Shown here: in pieces, positions 33,750 to 42,908 of the stretch
How the letters are laid out: each line of letters starts with the position of its first letter
Position numbering within the stretch: the first letter of the stretch is position 1
From: Clostridia bacterium
GTDB taxonomy: Bacteria; Bacillota_A; Clostridia; Oscillospirales; CAG-272
DNA length: 64,000 nt
Assembly (NCBI GenBank): GCA_017445115.1
Contig: JAFSUU010000064.1
Location: 1 to 64,000, forward strand
Reading direction: 5' to 3'
Notes under the pieces: model-generated
Told to the model about the DNA's origin: nothing
Databases searched by the model: none
The model's input: the letters and a program-made list of their open reading frames with translations, nothing else
Translations under genes and position numbers: made by a program

Positions 33750-34949
33750 ATGAACGGAAAAACAATATACCTTGACAATGCGGCAACAACCAAAATGAGC
33801 AAAACGGCGATAAATGCGATGACGCCGTACTTTGATTCGATATACGGAAACCCGTCAAGCCTTCATTCGGTTGGACAGAAGGCGGCTGAAGCGCTTTTCG
33901 ACGCAAGAGAACGCATCGCAAAATGTATCGGCGCCGCGGCGCGCGAGATCACATTTACGTCGGGCGGAAGCGAAGCGGACAATCAGGCGATCGTCTCCGC
34001 GGCAAAGAACGGAGAACGCAAAGGCAAAAAGCACATTATTTCCACCGCGATAGAACATCACGCCGTCCTTCATACGCTGAAAAAACTTGAAAAAGAGGGA
34101 TTTGAGATCACGCTGCTCGACGTCGGCGAATACGGCATCGTCAAGCCCGAGCAGGTAAAACAGGCGATACGCGACGACACCTGCCTCGTTACGGTTATGT
34201 TTGCAAATAACGAGATCGGAACGATACAGCCTATAAAAGAGATCGGAGCGATATGCCGCGAGGCGGGAGTACCGTTCCACACAGACGCCGTACAGGCGGC
34301 GGGACATATACGCGTTGACGTCGCAGATCAGAATATCGATATGCTGTCGGTATCGGCTCATAAGTTTCACGGCCCGAAAGGGATCGGATTTCTTTACGCA
34401 AAAAACGGAACGCGCCTTTCAAATATAATCGAAGGCGGGGCGCAGGAGCGCGGAAAACGCGCCGGCACAGAAAATATTCCCGCTATCATGGGCATGGCTG
34501 CGGCGCTTGAAGAAGCGTGCGCAAAGATCGACGTGAACGCCGCAAAACTTATTTCGATGCGGGACAAGCTTATTAATGAGCTTTCAAAGATACCGCACTC
34601 TATCCTCAACGGAGATAAAAACAGCAGACTCCCCGGAAACGTCAATTTCTGCTTTGAGGGAATAGAGGGAGAGTCGCTGCTGCTTCTTCTTGACGACAAA
34701 GGAGTTTGCGCTTCATCCGGCTCCGCCTGCACGTCCGGTTCTCTCGATCCGAGCCACGTGCTTCTTGCGATCGGCAGACCTCACGAGATAGCGCACGGTT
34801 CGCTTCGTCTTTCGCTTTCCGAAGACAACACGGACGAAGAGATAGATTACACAGTCAAGGCGGTCGGAGAAGTAGTTGAATATCTCAGAAATATGTCCCC
34901 CGTTTGGCGTGACCTTGTGAGCGGCAAAAGAGATTATATAATTAAATGA
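33750..34949 (+). CDS. iscS: Cysteine desulfurase
   Basis: 399-residue NifS/IscS-type PLP enzyme supplying sulfur for Fe-S clusters. YLDNAATTKMS at the N-terminus, VSAHKFHGPKGIGF with the PLP lysine, RAGTENIPAIMG, and the active-site Cys in CASSGSACTSGS. It is 32 bases after rrf2 and 9 bases before the scaffold gene. Confidence 0.95.
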   Translation: MNGKTIYLDNAATTKMSKTAINAMTPYFDSIYGNPSSLHSVGQKAAEALFDARERIAKCIGAAAREITFTSGGSEADNQAIVSAAKNGERKGKKHIISTAIEHHAVLHTLKKLEKEGFEITLLDVGEYGIVKPEQVKQAIRDDTCLVTVMFANNEIGTIQPIKEIGAICREAGVPFHTDAVQAAGHIRVDVADQNIDMLSVSAHKFHGPKGIGFLYAKNGTRLSNIIEGGAQERGKRAGTENIPAIMGMAAALEEACAKIDVNAAKLISMRDKLINELSKIPHSILNGDKNSRLPGNVNFCFEGIEGESLLLLLDDKGVCASSGSACTSGSLDPSHVLLAIGRPHEIAHGSLRLSLSEDNTDEEIDYTVKAVGEVVEYLRNMSPVWRDLVSGKRDYIIK

Positions 34950-34958
34950 GGTGAAAAT

Positions 34959-35393
34959 ATGGCTCTTTACAGTGAAAAAGTGATGGATCATTTCAGAAAT
35001 CCGAGAAACGTCGGCGTTATTGAAGATGCTGACGGCGTCGGTGAAGTCGGCAACGCAAAATGCGGCGACATAATGAAGATCTATCTGAAGATAGAAAATG
35101 ATATGATAGTTGACGTCAAATTCGAGACTTTCGGGTGCGGTTCCGCCATCGCTTCAAGTTCTATGGCGACCGAGCTCATAAAAGGCAAGCCGGTATCCGA
35201 AGCGCTGACACTTACAAACAAAGCCGTTGCCGAGGCACTTGACGGACTTCCGGCGTACAAAATGCACTGCTCTGTCCTCGCGGAAGAAGCGATCAAAAAA
35301 GCGCTGAAAGATTACTACGATAAAAACGGAATAGAGTACGATCATACTCTGTTCCCCGACTGCGAAAGCTGCGCTCATTGCGGCGAAGAATAA
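34959..35393 (+). CDS. iscU: Fe-S cluster scaffold protein
   Basis: 144 residues. Cluster ligands are visible in KCGDIMKI, FGCGSAIASSS and MHCSVLAEEA. The C-terminus adds DCESCAHCGEE, a short extra Cys cluster found in some anaerobe NifU-like proteins. Last gene of the rrf2-iscS-iscU operon, followed by a strong terminator. AGGTGAAAA is the RBS. Confidence 0.93.
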   Translation: MALYSEKVMDHFRNPRNVGVIEDADGVGEVGNAKCGDIMKIYLKIENDMIVDVKFETFGCGSAIASSSMATELIKGKPVSEALTLTNKAVAEALDGLPAYKMHCSVLAEEAIKKALKDYYDKNGIEYDHTLFPDCESCAHCGEE

Positions 35394-35412
35394 GCGCAGT
35401 CTGAAACTGCAA

Positions 35413-35469
35413 AAAACGCCTGTTTTGCCGACTGTTCTTAAGGACAGTCGGCATATAAACAGGCGTTTT
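35413..35469. terminator. Large bidirectional terminator
   Basis: Outer stem AAAACGCCTGTTT / AAACAGGCGTTTT and inner stem CCGACTGT / ACAGTCGG. It separates the convergent iscU and flavoprotein genes. Confidence 0.85.
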
Positions 35470-35483
35470 TGATTTATAAGAGA

Positions 35484-36071
35484 TCAATACTCCGGTAAGC
35501 CGAGCGTCTCTTTTCCGAGCGAGATCGATTTTACGAGGAACGCCATATTCTTTGCAAGGTTTCTCATCGTCCGGAGTCCCTCATCGTCCCGCTTGGCCTC
35601 TTTGGCAGTGTTGCCGTGGATGCTGTTCCAGTAAGTCGACGTTGCTATCGGCATTCCGCTGATCGCAAAATACTTGTTCAGCTCGTCGAAGGTCGAAGAA
35701 AGTCCGCCGCGCCTTGCGCTGACGACTGCCGCACCGACCTTCATGCGCTTTGAAAAACCGGTGCTGAAAAAGAGCCGGTCGAGAAACGCGACGAGCGTCG
35801 CGTTCGCCGAGGCGTAGTATACGGGGGACGCAACAACAAGACCGTCAGCCTCCTTGAATTTCGGCGCGATCTCGTTCACCGCGTCGTCGAACGCGCACCG
35901 TCCGAGCTTATCGCACGCTCTGCAATCGACGCATCCGCGGACAGACCGGTTTCCTATATGGATGATCTCGCACTCTATCCCTTCTTCGTCAAATACGCTT
36001 TTCATTTCACCAAGCGCCGTCGCGCAAACCCCGCTTTCGTGCGGAGAACCGTTAATCATAAGTATTTTCAT
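35484..36071 (-). CDS. Iron-sulfur flavoprotein / NADPH-dependent FMN reductase
   Basis: 195 residues with a flavodoxin-like fold: MKILMINGSPHESG (FMN phosphate loop), the compact CX2CX2CX5C motif CVDCRACDKLGRC for a [4Fe-4S] cluster, and SPVYYASANATLVAFLDR. Such proteins shuttle electrons in anaerobes, for example to reduce oxygen species or quinones. ATG 36071 follows GGAGGTACGAG. A fragment resembling its C-terminus occurs at 58438-58500. Confidence 0.88.
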   Translation of the reverse strand: MKILMINGSPHESGVCATALGEMKSVFDEEGIECEIIHIGNRSVRGCVDCRACDKLGRCAFDDAVNEIAPKFKEADGLVVASPVYYASANATLVAFLDRLFFSTGFSKRMKVGAAVVSARRGGLSSTFDELNKYFAISGMPIATSTYWNSIHGNTAKEAKRDDEGLRTMRNLAKNMAFLVKSISLGKETLGLPEY

Positions 36072-36196
36072 CTCGTACCTCCGGGCATTTTTTATATTAT
36101 ATTCGGTTTTATTCAATATGACAAGCGCATTTTAACAAATATGACGTTTACGGCGGAAATATTGACCGTGTATTTCCGGAGAGAGGACGTATAATA

Positions 36197-36225
36197 TTGA
36201 CAATGAATATGATTTATGATATATT
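36197..36225 (+). promoter_or_regulatory. Promoter of glycosyltransferase gene
   Basis: TTGACA (36197-36202), 17-base spacer, TATATT (36220-36225), about 60 bases upstream of the start. Confidence 0.65.
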
Positions 36226-36287
36226 AAATGTCAGCCGGAGGGATCAGTATCCGAACGTATTTTTCAACCGAAAAGGACAGTTTTCAG

Positions 36288-38000
36288 ATGAAATTTGATA
36301 TTATATTTGTTACTTATAATTCTAAGAAATGGCTTAGGGGAAATCTTGAGAGCATTATAAAGTCGGATTATGATCTTAAGTCTGAAGTATCCCTTTTCTA
36401 TTACGACAATAAATCGACTGACGATACGCTTGCGGAGCTTGACGCACTCAAAGCGGAATACGGCGATTGTTTTGCTGAGTTTACCGTTATCCGCGGCAAT
36501 AAAAACAAAGGATTTGGCTACGGAAACGACAAAGCGGCAAGGTGCGGTCACTCCGAATACGTTTTCTTTTTGAACACTGACACGGAGATCAAGCCTGATA
36601 CGCTTTCAGGGCTTGAAAAGAGAATTAAGGCGAACGAGGACGTCTTCTCCGTGTTTGAACTCCGCCAGGAGCCGTATGAACACCCGAAATACTATGATCC
36701 GGTGACCGGAGAAACTTCGTGGGCGAGCGGCGCCTGTCTGGTATTCAAGCGCGAAGTATACGAGAAGACAGGCGGTTTTGATAAAAACCTGTTTATGTAC
36801 AGCGAGGACGTTGAGATTTGCTGGAGAGCCCGAAATAGCGGGTGTAGAATTAAATACCTGTTTGATCTGGGTATTAATCACTATTCGTATCAGAATCCCG
36901 GACAGTTCAAGTGGATCTCATATGTTTACGGACATGTGAACAACTTGTATTTGAGGTGCAAATACGGCACTTTGAAGAATGCATTGAAAGGCGCTTATCT
37001 TACGGTGCGCGGAATGGTGCGCTGCCCGAATCCGAGCTTGACAAAAAAAGAAAACAACAGAATAAAACGCAAAATCCGCAAGACGTTTTTCGGAATGTTT
37101 TTCAAGTATATCGGTGCAAGGATTTACAAGCATACCCATAAAGCGGCTCCTGAATTTGCCCCAAAATTTGTAAATGAGTTCGATTATGAATTGAACAAAG
37201 TGAATTTATATAGGTCTCCTCAAAGCGATCGCATTGATAATGATGTGACTGTCAGCGTGATCGTTCGCACTTGCGGAAGACCGGCCGTGTTGAGAGAAAC
37301 GCTGAAGTCGCTCCGGAATCAGTCGTATCCTAATCTTGAAATCGTGGTGGTCGAAGACGGGGAGAATAAGTCCGAACAAGTGGTAAAAGAGGAGTTCGGC
37401 GATCTAAATCTTAAGTATCAGGCTACCGGCGAACACGTCGGCAGAAGCAAAGCAGGCAACATTGCGTTGTCGCTTGCAACCGGAGATTATTTCAATTTTC
37501 TTGACGACGACGATCTCTTCTATTTTGATCACGTCGAAGTTCTCGTCAATGAAGCCGTAAAACACGGATATGACATTGTGTACGATACCGCGTTTGAAGC
37601 TCAGGCCAATGTAAGGTCAACGGATCCGTATGAATATGACGTATTGTTTATGACGATCAGAGGCTTCAGCAGGTATAACAAAATGAGGCTCTATACAAAC
37701 AATATTTTTCCTATTCAAACAGTAATGTTCAGCAGAAAAGTCTATGAAGAGTGCGGCGGGTTCGATGAGAATATGGACGCTCTTGAAGACTGGGATCTTT
37801 GGATAAGATTTTCTGAAAAATATCGCTTCAATTATGTTAACGACACCACTTCGATCTACAAAGTTCCGTGCGATACAAACGTTTCTGCCGAACGTCAGCT
37901 GCTGCTTGACAAGTATCTTAAGTATGTTATAGAAAAATATAGTGATAAAAAAGTTGAACTGACGTTTTCGGATCTGTACTATTTTCTCAACAACATTTAA
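36288..38000 (+). CDS. Tandem family 2 glycosyltransferase
   Basis: 570 residues with two GT-A domains. First (about 1-250): IIFVTYNSKKWLRGNLESI, FLNTDTEI (DXD-like), then the rhamnosyltransferase-like region WASGACLVFKREVYE. Second (about 320-560): VSVIVRTCGRPAVLRETLKSL and FNFLDDDDLFYFDHVE. No membrane segment. It may add two sugars to a surface polysaccharide or glycoprotein. ATG 36288 has AAAGGA upstream. It opens an AT-richer block of sugar genes. Confidence 0.88.
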   Translation: MKFDIIFVTYNSKKWLRGNLESIIKSDYDLKSEVSLFYYDNKSTDDTLAELDALKAEYGDCFAEFTVIRGNKNKGFGYGNDKAARCGHSEYVFFLNTDTEIKPDTLSGLEKRIKANEDVFSVFELRQEPYEHPKYYDPVTGETSWASGACLVFKREVYEKTGGFDKNLFMYSEDVEICWRARNSGCRIKYLFDLGINHYSYQNPGQFKWISYVYGHVNNLYLRCKYGTLKNALKGAYLTVRGMVRCPNPSLTKKENNRIKRKIRKTFFGMFFKYIGARIYKHTHKAAPEFAPKFVNEFDYELNKVNLYRSPQSDRIDNDVTVSVIVRTCGRPAVLRETLKSLRNQSYPNLEIVVVEDGENKSEQVVKEEFGDLNLKYQATGEHVGRSKAGNIALSLATGDYFNFLDDDDLFYFDHVEVLVNEAVKHGYDIVYDTAFEAQANVRSTDPYEYDVLFMTIRGFSRYNKMRLYTNNIFPIQTVMFSRKVYEECGGFDENMDALEDWDLWIRFSEKYRFNYVNDTTSIYKVPCDTNVSAERQLLLDKYLKYVIEKYSDKKVELTFSDLYYFLNNI

Positions 38001-38012
38001 CTGTTAAACAAA

Positions 38013-38064
38013 GTGTGTTTTCAGTTCACAGTATGATACCGTGAGCCGAAAACACACGGTTTTT
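38013..38064 (+). terminator. Terminator after first glycosyltransferase
   Basis: Stem GTGTGTTTTC / GAAAACACAC around a long partly paired loop, followed by GGTTTTTATG. Confidence 0.65.
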
Positions 38065-38142
38065 ATGTAAAAAAACAAAGGTGCTTTTGTCAAAGTTTAG
38101 CTTATTATTGATTATTTCTTCATATTTTTAGATATTATATTG

Positions 38143-38172
38143 TAGACAATATGACAGTAAATGTGATATAAT
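38143..38172 (+). promoter_or_regulatory. Promoter of acyltransferase-aminotransferase-GT operon
   Basis: TAGACA (38143-38148), 18-base spacer, TATAAT (38167-38172), about 85 bases upstream of ATG 38257. The -35 is imperfect. Confidence 0.55.
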
Positions 38173-38256
38173 AATATGAAAAGCTATAATTATCGTTATT
38201 TGTCTGAGAATATGTGCTTTTGTAGATAAGAAGTATATCAAAAAGGGAGCGAGAGT

Positions 38257-38832
38257 ATGTCAAGCTTTATGACGCCTGAGGAAATAGATCAGGTCGGGTT
38301 CAAATGCATTGGCAAAAATGTGTTGATCAGTAAAAAAGCAAGCTTTTATTCGCCGGAAAACATCACGTTGGGTGACAATGTAAGAATAGATGACTTTTGC
38401 ATTTTGAGCGGAAAGATCAGCGTTGGCAGCTACGTACATATTGCAGCTTATTCCGCTTTGTTCGGAGGGATCGAAGGAGTTGTGATCTGTGACTTTTGCA
38501 ACATTTCTTCAAGAGTTACGATTTACGCTTTGAGCGATGATTATTCCGGAGAATCTATGACAAGCCCTTTGATACCCGATGAATATAAAAACGTTGAACA
38601 TAAAAAAACCGTACTCGAAAAGCATGTTATCATAGGCTCAAACAGTGTTGTTCTTCCCGGTGCGGTTTTAGCGGAAGGTTCTTCATACGGAGCATTCAGC
38701 CTTGTAAAATCAAAGACCGAACCATGGTCGATTTATGCCGGGATCCCATGCAAAAAGATCAAAAAGCGAAGCAAAAAACTGTTGGATCTGGAAAATGAGT
38801 TTTTAAAAAATATCGCGGAGAAACAAAAATGA
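38257..38832 (+). CDS. Left-handed beta-helix acyltransferase
   Basis: 191 residues with hexapeptide repeats (ITLGDNVRIDDFCIL, VVICDFCNISSRVTIY, VIIGSNSVVLPGAVL), typical of O- or N-acetyltransferases acting on sugars (WbbJ/FdtC-like). It overlaps the next gene, a DegT aminotransferase, by 4 bases. That pairing suggests acylation of an amino sugar made by the neighbour. Confidence 0.87.
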   Translation: MSSFMTPEEIDQVGFKCIGKNVLISKKASFYSPENITLGDNVRIDDFCILSGKISVGSYVHIAAYSALFGGIEGVVICDFCNISSRVTIYALSDDYSGESMTSPLIPDEYKNVEHKKTVLEKHVIIGSNSVVLPGAVLAEGSSYGAFSLVKSKTEPWSIYAGIPCKKIKKRSKKLLDLENEFLKNIAEKQK

Positions 38833-39962
38833 CAGAGAAATTTGAAGAGCCCTTGCTGGTGACGCAGGCTTCATTGCCCGATTACAAAAACTATATTGAA
38901 AGAATAAAAACAGTATGGGAAACCAAGTGGATCACCAATCAGGGACCGCTCCACAATGAACTGGAACGAGAACTGAAAGAGTATTTGGGACTTGACAATA
39001 TAACGCTTTTCTGCAACGGTCATCTGGCGCTTGATTGCGCTGTTAAATACTTATACCATACATACGGCGGCGGAGAGATAATAACTACTCCGTTTACTTT
39101 CGTTTCTACGACGCATGCTATATCAATGAACGGATTCACGCCTGTATTCTGTGATATAAAATCAACGGATTATACCATTGACGAAGATAAGATCGAACAA
39201 TTGATAACCGATAAAACAGTGGCAATCGTCACGACCCACGTTTACGGATATCCGTGCAATGTTTCAAAAATAAACGAGATCGCAAATAAACACGGCCTCA
39301 AGGTGATCTATGATGCCGCTCATGCTTTCGGCGAAGAGATAAACGGCGTACCGATAGGAAAATTCGGGGATATTTCAATGTTTTCTTTTCATGCTACGAA
39401 AGTATTCAATACAATTGAAGGCGGTATGCTGAGTTTTGGCGATGATAAGCTCAAAAAAGTGTTTGACAATATGAAAAACTTCGGCATCGTGAATGCAGAA
39501 GAGATCGACTCTTTCGGATTGAACGCCAAAATGAATGAATTTCAGGCAGCGATGGGAATTGAAAATCTAAAGCAAACAGATAAAAACATCGAAAACAGGA
39601 AAAAGGCCGTTGAGGTGTATTACGATAGACTGTCTGAGCTCCCCGGAATGAAGTTGTCCGTGTTAAACCCGAACGTAAAGTATAATTATGCTTATATGCC
39701 TGTATTAATCGATGAAAAAGAATTCGGTTTGACAAGGGATCAATTGTATGAAAAATTGACCGGATATAATGTATTTCCGCGTAAATATTTTTATCCACTA
39801 ATCAGCAATATAAGCGTTTACAGTAACTTGAAAGCGGAAGTCGATACCGCAAATTACGTATCAGACAGAGTTCTGTGCCTGCCTTTATTTGGCGCAATCA
39901 GAACGGAAGATGTCGAAAAGGTTTGCGATATCATCACCGAAGTAAGAGGTGAAGCACGTTGA
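38829..39962 (+). CDS. DegT/DnrJ/EryC1-family sugar aminotransferase
   Basis: 377-residue PLP enzyme that aminates a nucleotide-linked keto sugar. NITLFCNGHLALD, VIYDAAHAFGE and FHATKVFNTIEGG (PLP lysine) are characteristic. Together with the acyltransferase it would produce an N-acylated amino deoxysugar for the glycan built by the flanking transferases. It overlaps both neighbours. Confidence 0.92.
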   Translation: MTEKFEEPLLVTQASLPDYKNYIERIKTVWETKWITNQGPLHNELERELKEYLGLDNITLFCNGHLALDCAVKYLYHTYGGGEIITTPFTFVSTTHAISMNGFTPVFCDIKSTDYTIDEDKIEQLITDKTVAIVTTHVYGYPCNVSKINEIANKHGLKVIYDAAHAFGEEINGVPIGKFGDISMFSFHATKVFNTIEGGMLSFGDDKLKKVFDNMKNFGIVNAEEIDSFGLNAKMNEFQAAMGIENLKQTDKNIENRKKAVEVYYDRLSELPGMKLSVLNPNVKYNYAYMPVLIDEKEFGLTRDQLYEKLTGYNVFPRKYFYPLISNISVYSNLKAEVDTANYVSDRVLCLPLFGAIRTEDVEKVCDIITEVRGEAR

Positions 39963-41002
39963 CAAAAAGAGAAATAAAAAAACGCCGTAAAAAGATCAGC
40001 TATCCTTATGCTGATACTGCGAATATTACGATACCGATTATGCATTGTTTCGACAATAATTACGTCGTTCCTGCCGCAGTTTCTTTTTACTCAATGCTTG
40101 AAAATGCCTCGCCTGAATTTAATTATAAACTATATGTTTTACATACGGATATCACGGAGGAAAATCAAAATAAATTAAAAGATCTTGTCGACAGTTTCAC
40201 TAACGCTTCAATAGAGTTTATCAATATGGAAAACCGGTTCAATGATATATGGAACGTTCTTGACAGCAAGTGTCATTATTCAAAAGAAATGTTTTATAAA
40301 TTGTTGACCCCGTCTATTTTTCCGAGCTACGACAAAATCATTGTAACTGACGTTGACGTTGTTTTCCTCGGCGATATTTCCGAAAGTTATTTTTCCATCG
40401 ACCCGAATGATGACGATATTTATTTCAGCGGCATAAAACATGTTTTGCCCGCAAACAGCTGGCTTGCTCAGTACTATAAAAGCTATGACGAGAAGTTTGG
40501 CGAAGGCGCGGTGGACAAATTGAAGATTTGCGCCGGATACATTGTAATGGATCTGAAAAATATGCGTAGAGATAATGCGGAAAAAATGTTTGTCGATTAT
40601 CTTGCGGATAATTCTCACAGATTACTGCAGCCCGAGCAGGATACGATGAATTTTTGCTGCACTGAAAAAAACATTTACTACCTGCCTCTGAATAATCTTG
40701 TCTGCAGTTATTGTTATGACGTATTCAACACGAAAAAATCGCTGAAATCGGACATGAATTATTCTGCAAAGCAAATCAAATGCGCATTGAATAAGCCCAT
40801 TCAGCTCCATTTTGCGACACATAAAAAGCCGTGGAACGACTCTTCGATAACAATGGCAGACGTTTGGTTTTTATATCTTGAAAAAACGGGTTTTGCTCAA
40901 GAATTATTGCAGAATGCTTATAACGAAATAAGCCGCAGTGAACGGATAAAAAAACTTCCGAAACGCATTTACAGAATAATCAATAAACCCAAGAAAGGGT
41001 AA
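39959..41002 (+). CDS. Family 8 glycosyltransferase
   Basis: 347 residues. IPIMHCFDNNYVVPAAVSFYSML, IIVTDVDVVFLGDI (DXD metal motif), CAGYIVMDLKNMR and LLQPEQDTMNF are GT8 hallmarks; these retaining enzymes transfer glucose or galactose. Start is TTG 39959, which overlaps the previous stop as TTGA; AGAGGTG is well placed. A basic C-terminus suggests membrane association. Confidence 0.9.
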   Translation: MTKREIKKRRKKISYPYADTANITIPIMHCFDNNYVVPAAVSFYSMLENASPEFNYKLYVLHTDITEENQNKLKDLVDSFTNASIEFINMENRFNDIWNVLDSKCHYSKEMFYKLLTPSIFPSYDKIIVTDVDVVFLGDISESYFSIDPNDDDIYFSGIKHVLPANSWLAQYYKSYDEKFGEGAVDKLKICAGYIVMDLKNMRRDNAEKMFVDYLADNSHRLLQPEQDTMNFCCTEKNIYYLPLNNLVCSYCYDVFNTKKSLKSDMNYSAKQIKCALNKPIQLHFATHKKPWNDSSITMADVWFLYLEKTGFAQELLQNAYNEISRSERIKKLPKRIYRIINKPKKG

Positions 41003-41007
41003 TCGCC

Positions 41008-42558
41008 ATGCCGAGAGTCTCTATTCTTTTGACTTCTTACAATCATGAGAAATATATAAAAGAAAGCGTTGAGAGCGTTTTAGCGCAGACTTTTGACGAC
41101 TTTGAACTGCTGATAGTCGACGACCATTCCGTCGATTCTTCTTTTGACATTATAGAAAGTATAAATGATAAAAGGATTACTGCGATAAGAAATGTCAAAA
41201 ACAACGGACCGGAATACGCATTTGAAATTCTGCATAATACGGCTAATTGTGAATACGTAGCTATCGCAGATTCCGATAACGTATGGGAGAAAGACAAACT
41301 CGAAAAGCAGGTCAGATTTCTTGACAGTCACCCGGAATATACCGCCGTGTTTACAAGAGCCAGCATCATTGACGAAAACGGCGATTTCAGCCCGATCGGT
41401 TCAGATCCGGCGAGATCGATTTTTGAAGTCAAAAACAGAAGCCGTCAGGAATGGCTCAATCACTTCTTCTATAAAGGCAACTGTTTGTGCCATCCTTCCA
41501 TTCTCATCAGAAGAGAAGCATATGAAGAATGCAATATGAAAGTCAGAGGGATGTGGCAAGGACCCGACTTATATAAATGGATCCGGCTATGCATAAAGCA
41601 CGAGATTTACATATTGGATGATCGACTGATCAGATTCAGAATGCATAAACACAATATCAGCGGTCCCGGAAATCTTTCCAGCGTATTGCGCGGAAGTAAC
41701 GAGCTTTATCAGATATACAATTTGTTTTATGAAATTACCGAGGATGATTTCCCTTTGGTTTTCAAAGAAGCGTCGCAATATACGGTTAACGGAGAGATCA
41801 ATATTAAATTTGCTCTGTCAAAACTGCTTTTGGAACTGGAGATCCCTGCTGCCAAAACACTCGGATTGAACAAGCTTTTTGAACTGATAAATTCAAAAGA
41901 AAGCAGAGAACAGATCCTTCGTTTGTATCAATACGACGACGTCAGTTATAAGATCGACGAAACAAACAATTCTCCGTATGTGTTAAAATGCTGGAGCAAC
42001 AGTTTGAGCGTATGCAATGCAAAGCTGTATTATGATTACGGCGACGGTTTCAGCGAAGACAATTTTTCAGTCAACGACGTGATAACAGATGCGGCCGGGA
42101 ATTATTATGTAGAGTTTACGGATATCGCCCCTTTTATAAACAAAAAAGGGTTGGTCGGCATTCGCTTTGATCCGTGCGAATTCTGCGCAAAAATAAAAAT
42201 CGACGGAATTGAAGCTGACGGCAAAAAACTGGATTTTGAGCTAAACAAAAAGAACTACGGCGACGGGCAGTATATCAGCCATAACGGTTACGACGTGTTT
42301 TACATTGACGATCCGTCGTATATCGTAAAGGGCGTTGAAAGTGGTGTCTCAAAAATTGAAGTGTACGGAAAACTGTATGAATTGAGCATTTATGAAGCGC
42401 TTGATCTCAATAACCGCGTCACTCTGGCAAAAGCCTTGGAAAACTTCGAGAAAAATCAGAATATTCTGGTTCGGATGACGATCAAGTTGACCCGGGCTAT
42501 AAAAGCGGTATTAAGAAAACCATATCACGCAATTAAAAGATTATTCAAAAGGTCGTGA
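41008..42558 (+). CDS. Family 2 glycosyltransferase with C-terminal extension
   Basis: 516 residues. N-terminal GT2 domain (RVSILLTSYNHEKYIKESVES, VDDHSVDSSFDII, IADSDNVWEKDKL) to about residue 230. The ~280-residue remainder has no recognised domain but includes a beta-rich section and a basic amphipathic C-terminus (KLTRAIKAVLRKPYHAIKRL) that probably binds the membrane. Last gene of the glycan operon. Confidence 0.87.
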   Translation: MPRVSILLTSYNHEKYIKESVESVLAQTFDDFELLIVDDHSVDSSFDIIESINDKRITAIRNVKNNGPEYAFEILHNTANCEYVAIADSDNVWEKDKLEKQVRFLDSHPEYTAVFTRASIIDENGDFSPIGSDPARSIFEVKNRSRQEWLNHFFYKGNCLCHPSILIRREAYEECNMKVRGMWQGPDLYKWIRLCIKHEIYILDDRLIRFRMHKHNISGPGNLSSVLRGSNELYQIYNLFYEITEDDFPLVFKEASQYTVNGEINIKFALSKLLLELEIPAAKTLGLNKLFELINSKESREQILRLYQYDDVSYKIDETNNSPYVLKCWSNSLSVCNAKLYYDYGDGFSEDNFSVNDVITDAAGNYYVEFTDIAPFINKKGLVGIRFDPCEFCAKIKIDGIEADGKKLDFELNKKNYGDGQYISHNGYDVFYIDDPSYIVKGVESGVSKIEVYGKLYELSIYEALDLNNRVTLAKALENFEKNQNILVRMTIKLTRAIKAVLRKPYHAIKRLFKRS

Positions 42559-42591
42559 TCTTGCGTTTTAACGTAACGATCGAAAAACAAT

Positions 42592-42680
42592 AGCCCCTTC
42601 AGGAATTCTGATAATATGTGTTTTTCACATATTAAGCGAGCGGTAACGCTCGTTAAGTATCAGACCTGAGGGGGCTTTTG
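42592..42680. terminator. Multi-branched terminator-like structure
   Basis: Outer stem AGCCCC-t-TCAGG / CCTGA-g-GGGGCT, second helix TCTGATA / TATCAGA, and two internal hairpins (ATATGTG-ttttt-CACATAT; GAGCG-gtaa-CGCTC), then TTTTG. It forms a three-way junction between convergent genes, more elaborate than a simple terminator. Confidence 0.65.
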
Positions 42681-42719
42681 TTGATTGTCGGCAGCAGATC
42701 AATCACTCAATTATTGAAA

Positions 42720-42875
42720 TTACGCCTCGGAGAACATATCCTTGCCGACTCCGCAGACGGGACACTCGAAGTCTTCCGGAAGATCCTCGAATTTCGTGCC
42801 GGGAGCAATGCCGTTTTCGGGATCGCCGAGCTCCTCGTCGTATTCCCAGCCGCATGCGTCACAAACGTATTTCAT
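42720..42875 (-). CDS. Rubredoxin
   Basis: 51-residue redox protein, [18 protein letters not shown]... The Fe(SCys)4 site is formed by C5-X2-C8 and C38-X2-C41 (CPVCG). AGGAGATATC precedes ATG 42875. It lies directly downstream of the FprA-type flavoprotein gene in the same direction (33 bases), and would donate electrons to it for oxygen or peroxide reduction. Confidence 0.95.
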   Translation of the reverse strand: MKYVCDACGWEYDEELGDPENGIAPGTKFEDLPEDFECPVCGVGKDMFSEA

Positions 42876-42908
42876 ATTGATATCTCCTTTCGTAAGATAT
42901 ATTTATAA

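Noticed and set aside
42592..42680. Riboswitch for the downstream rubredoxin gene
   Set aside because: Rubredoxin is on the opposite strand and the structure ends in a T tract between convergent genes.
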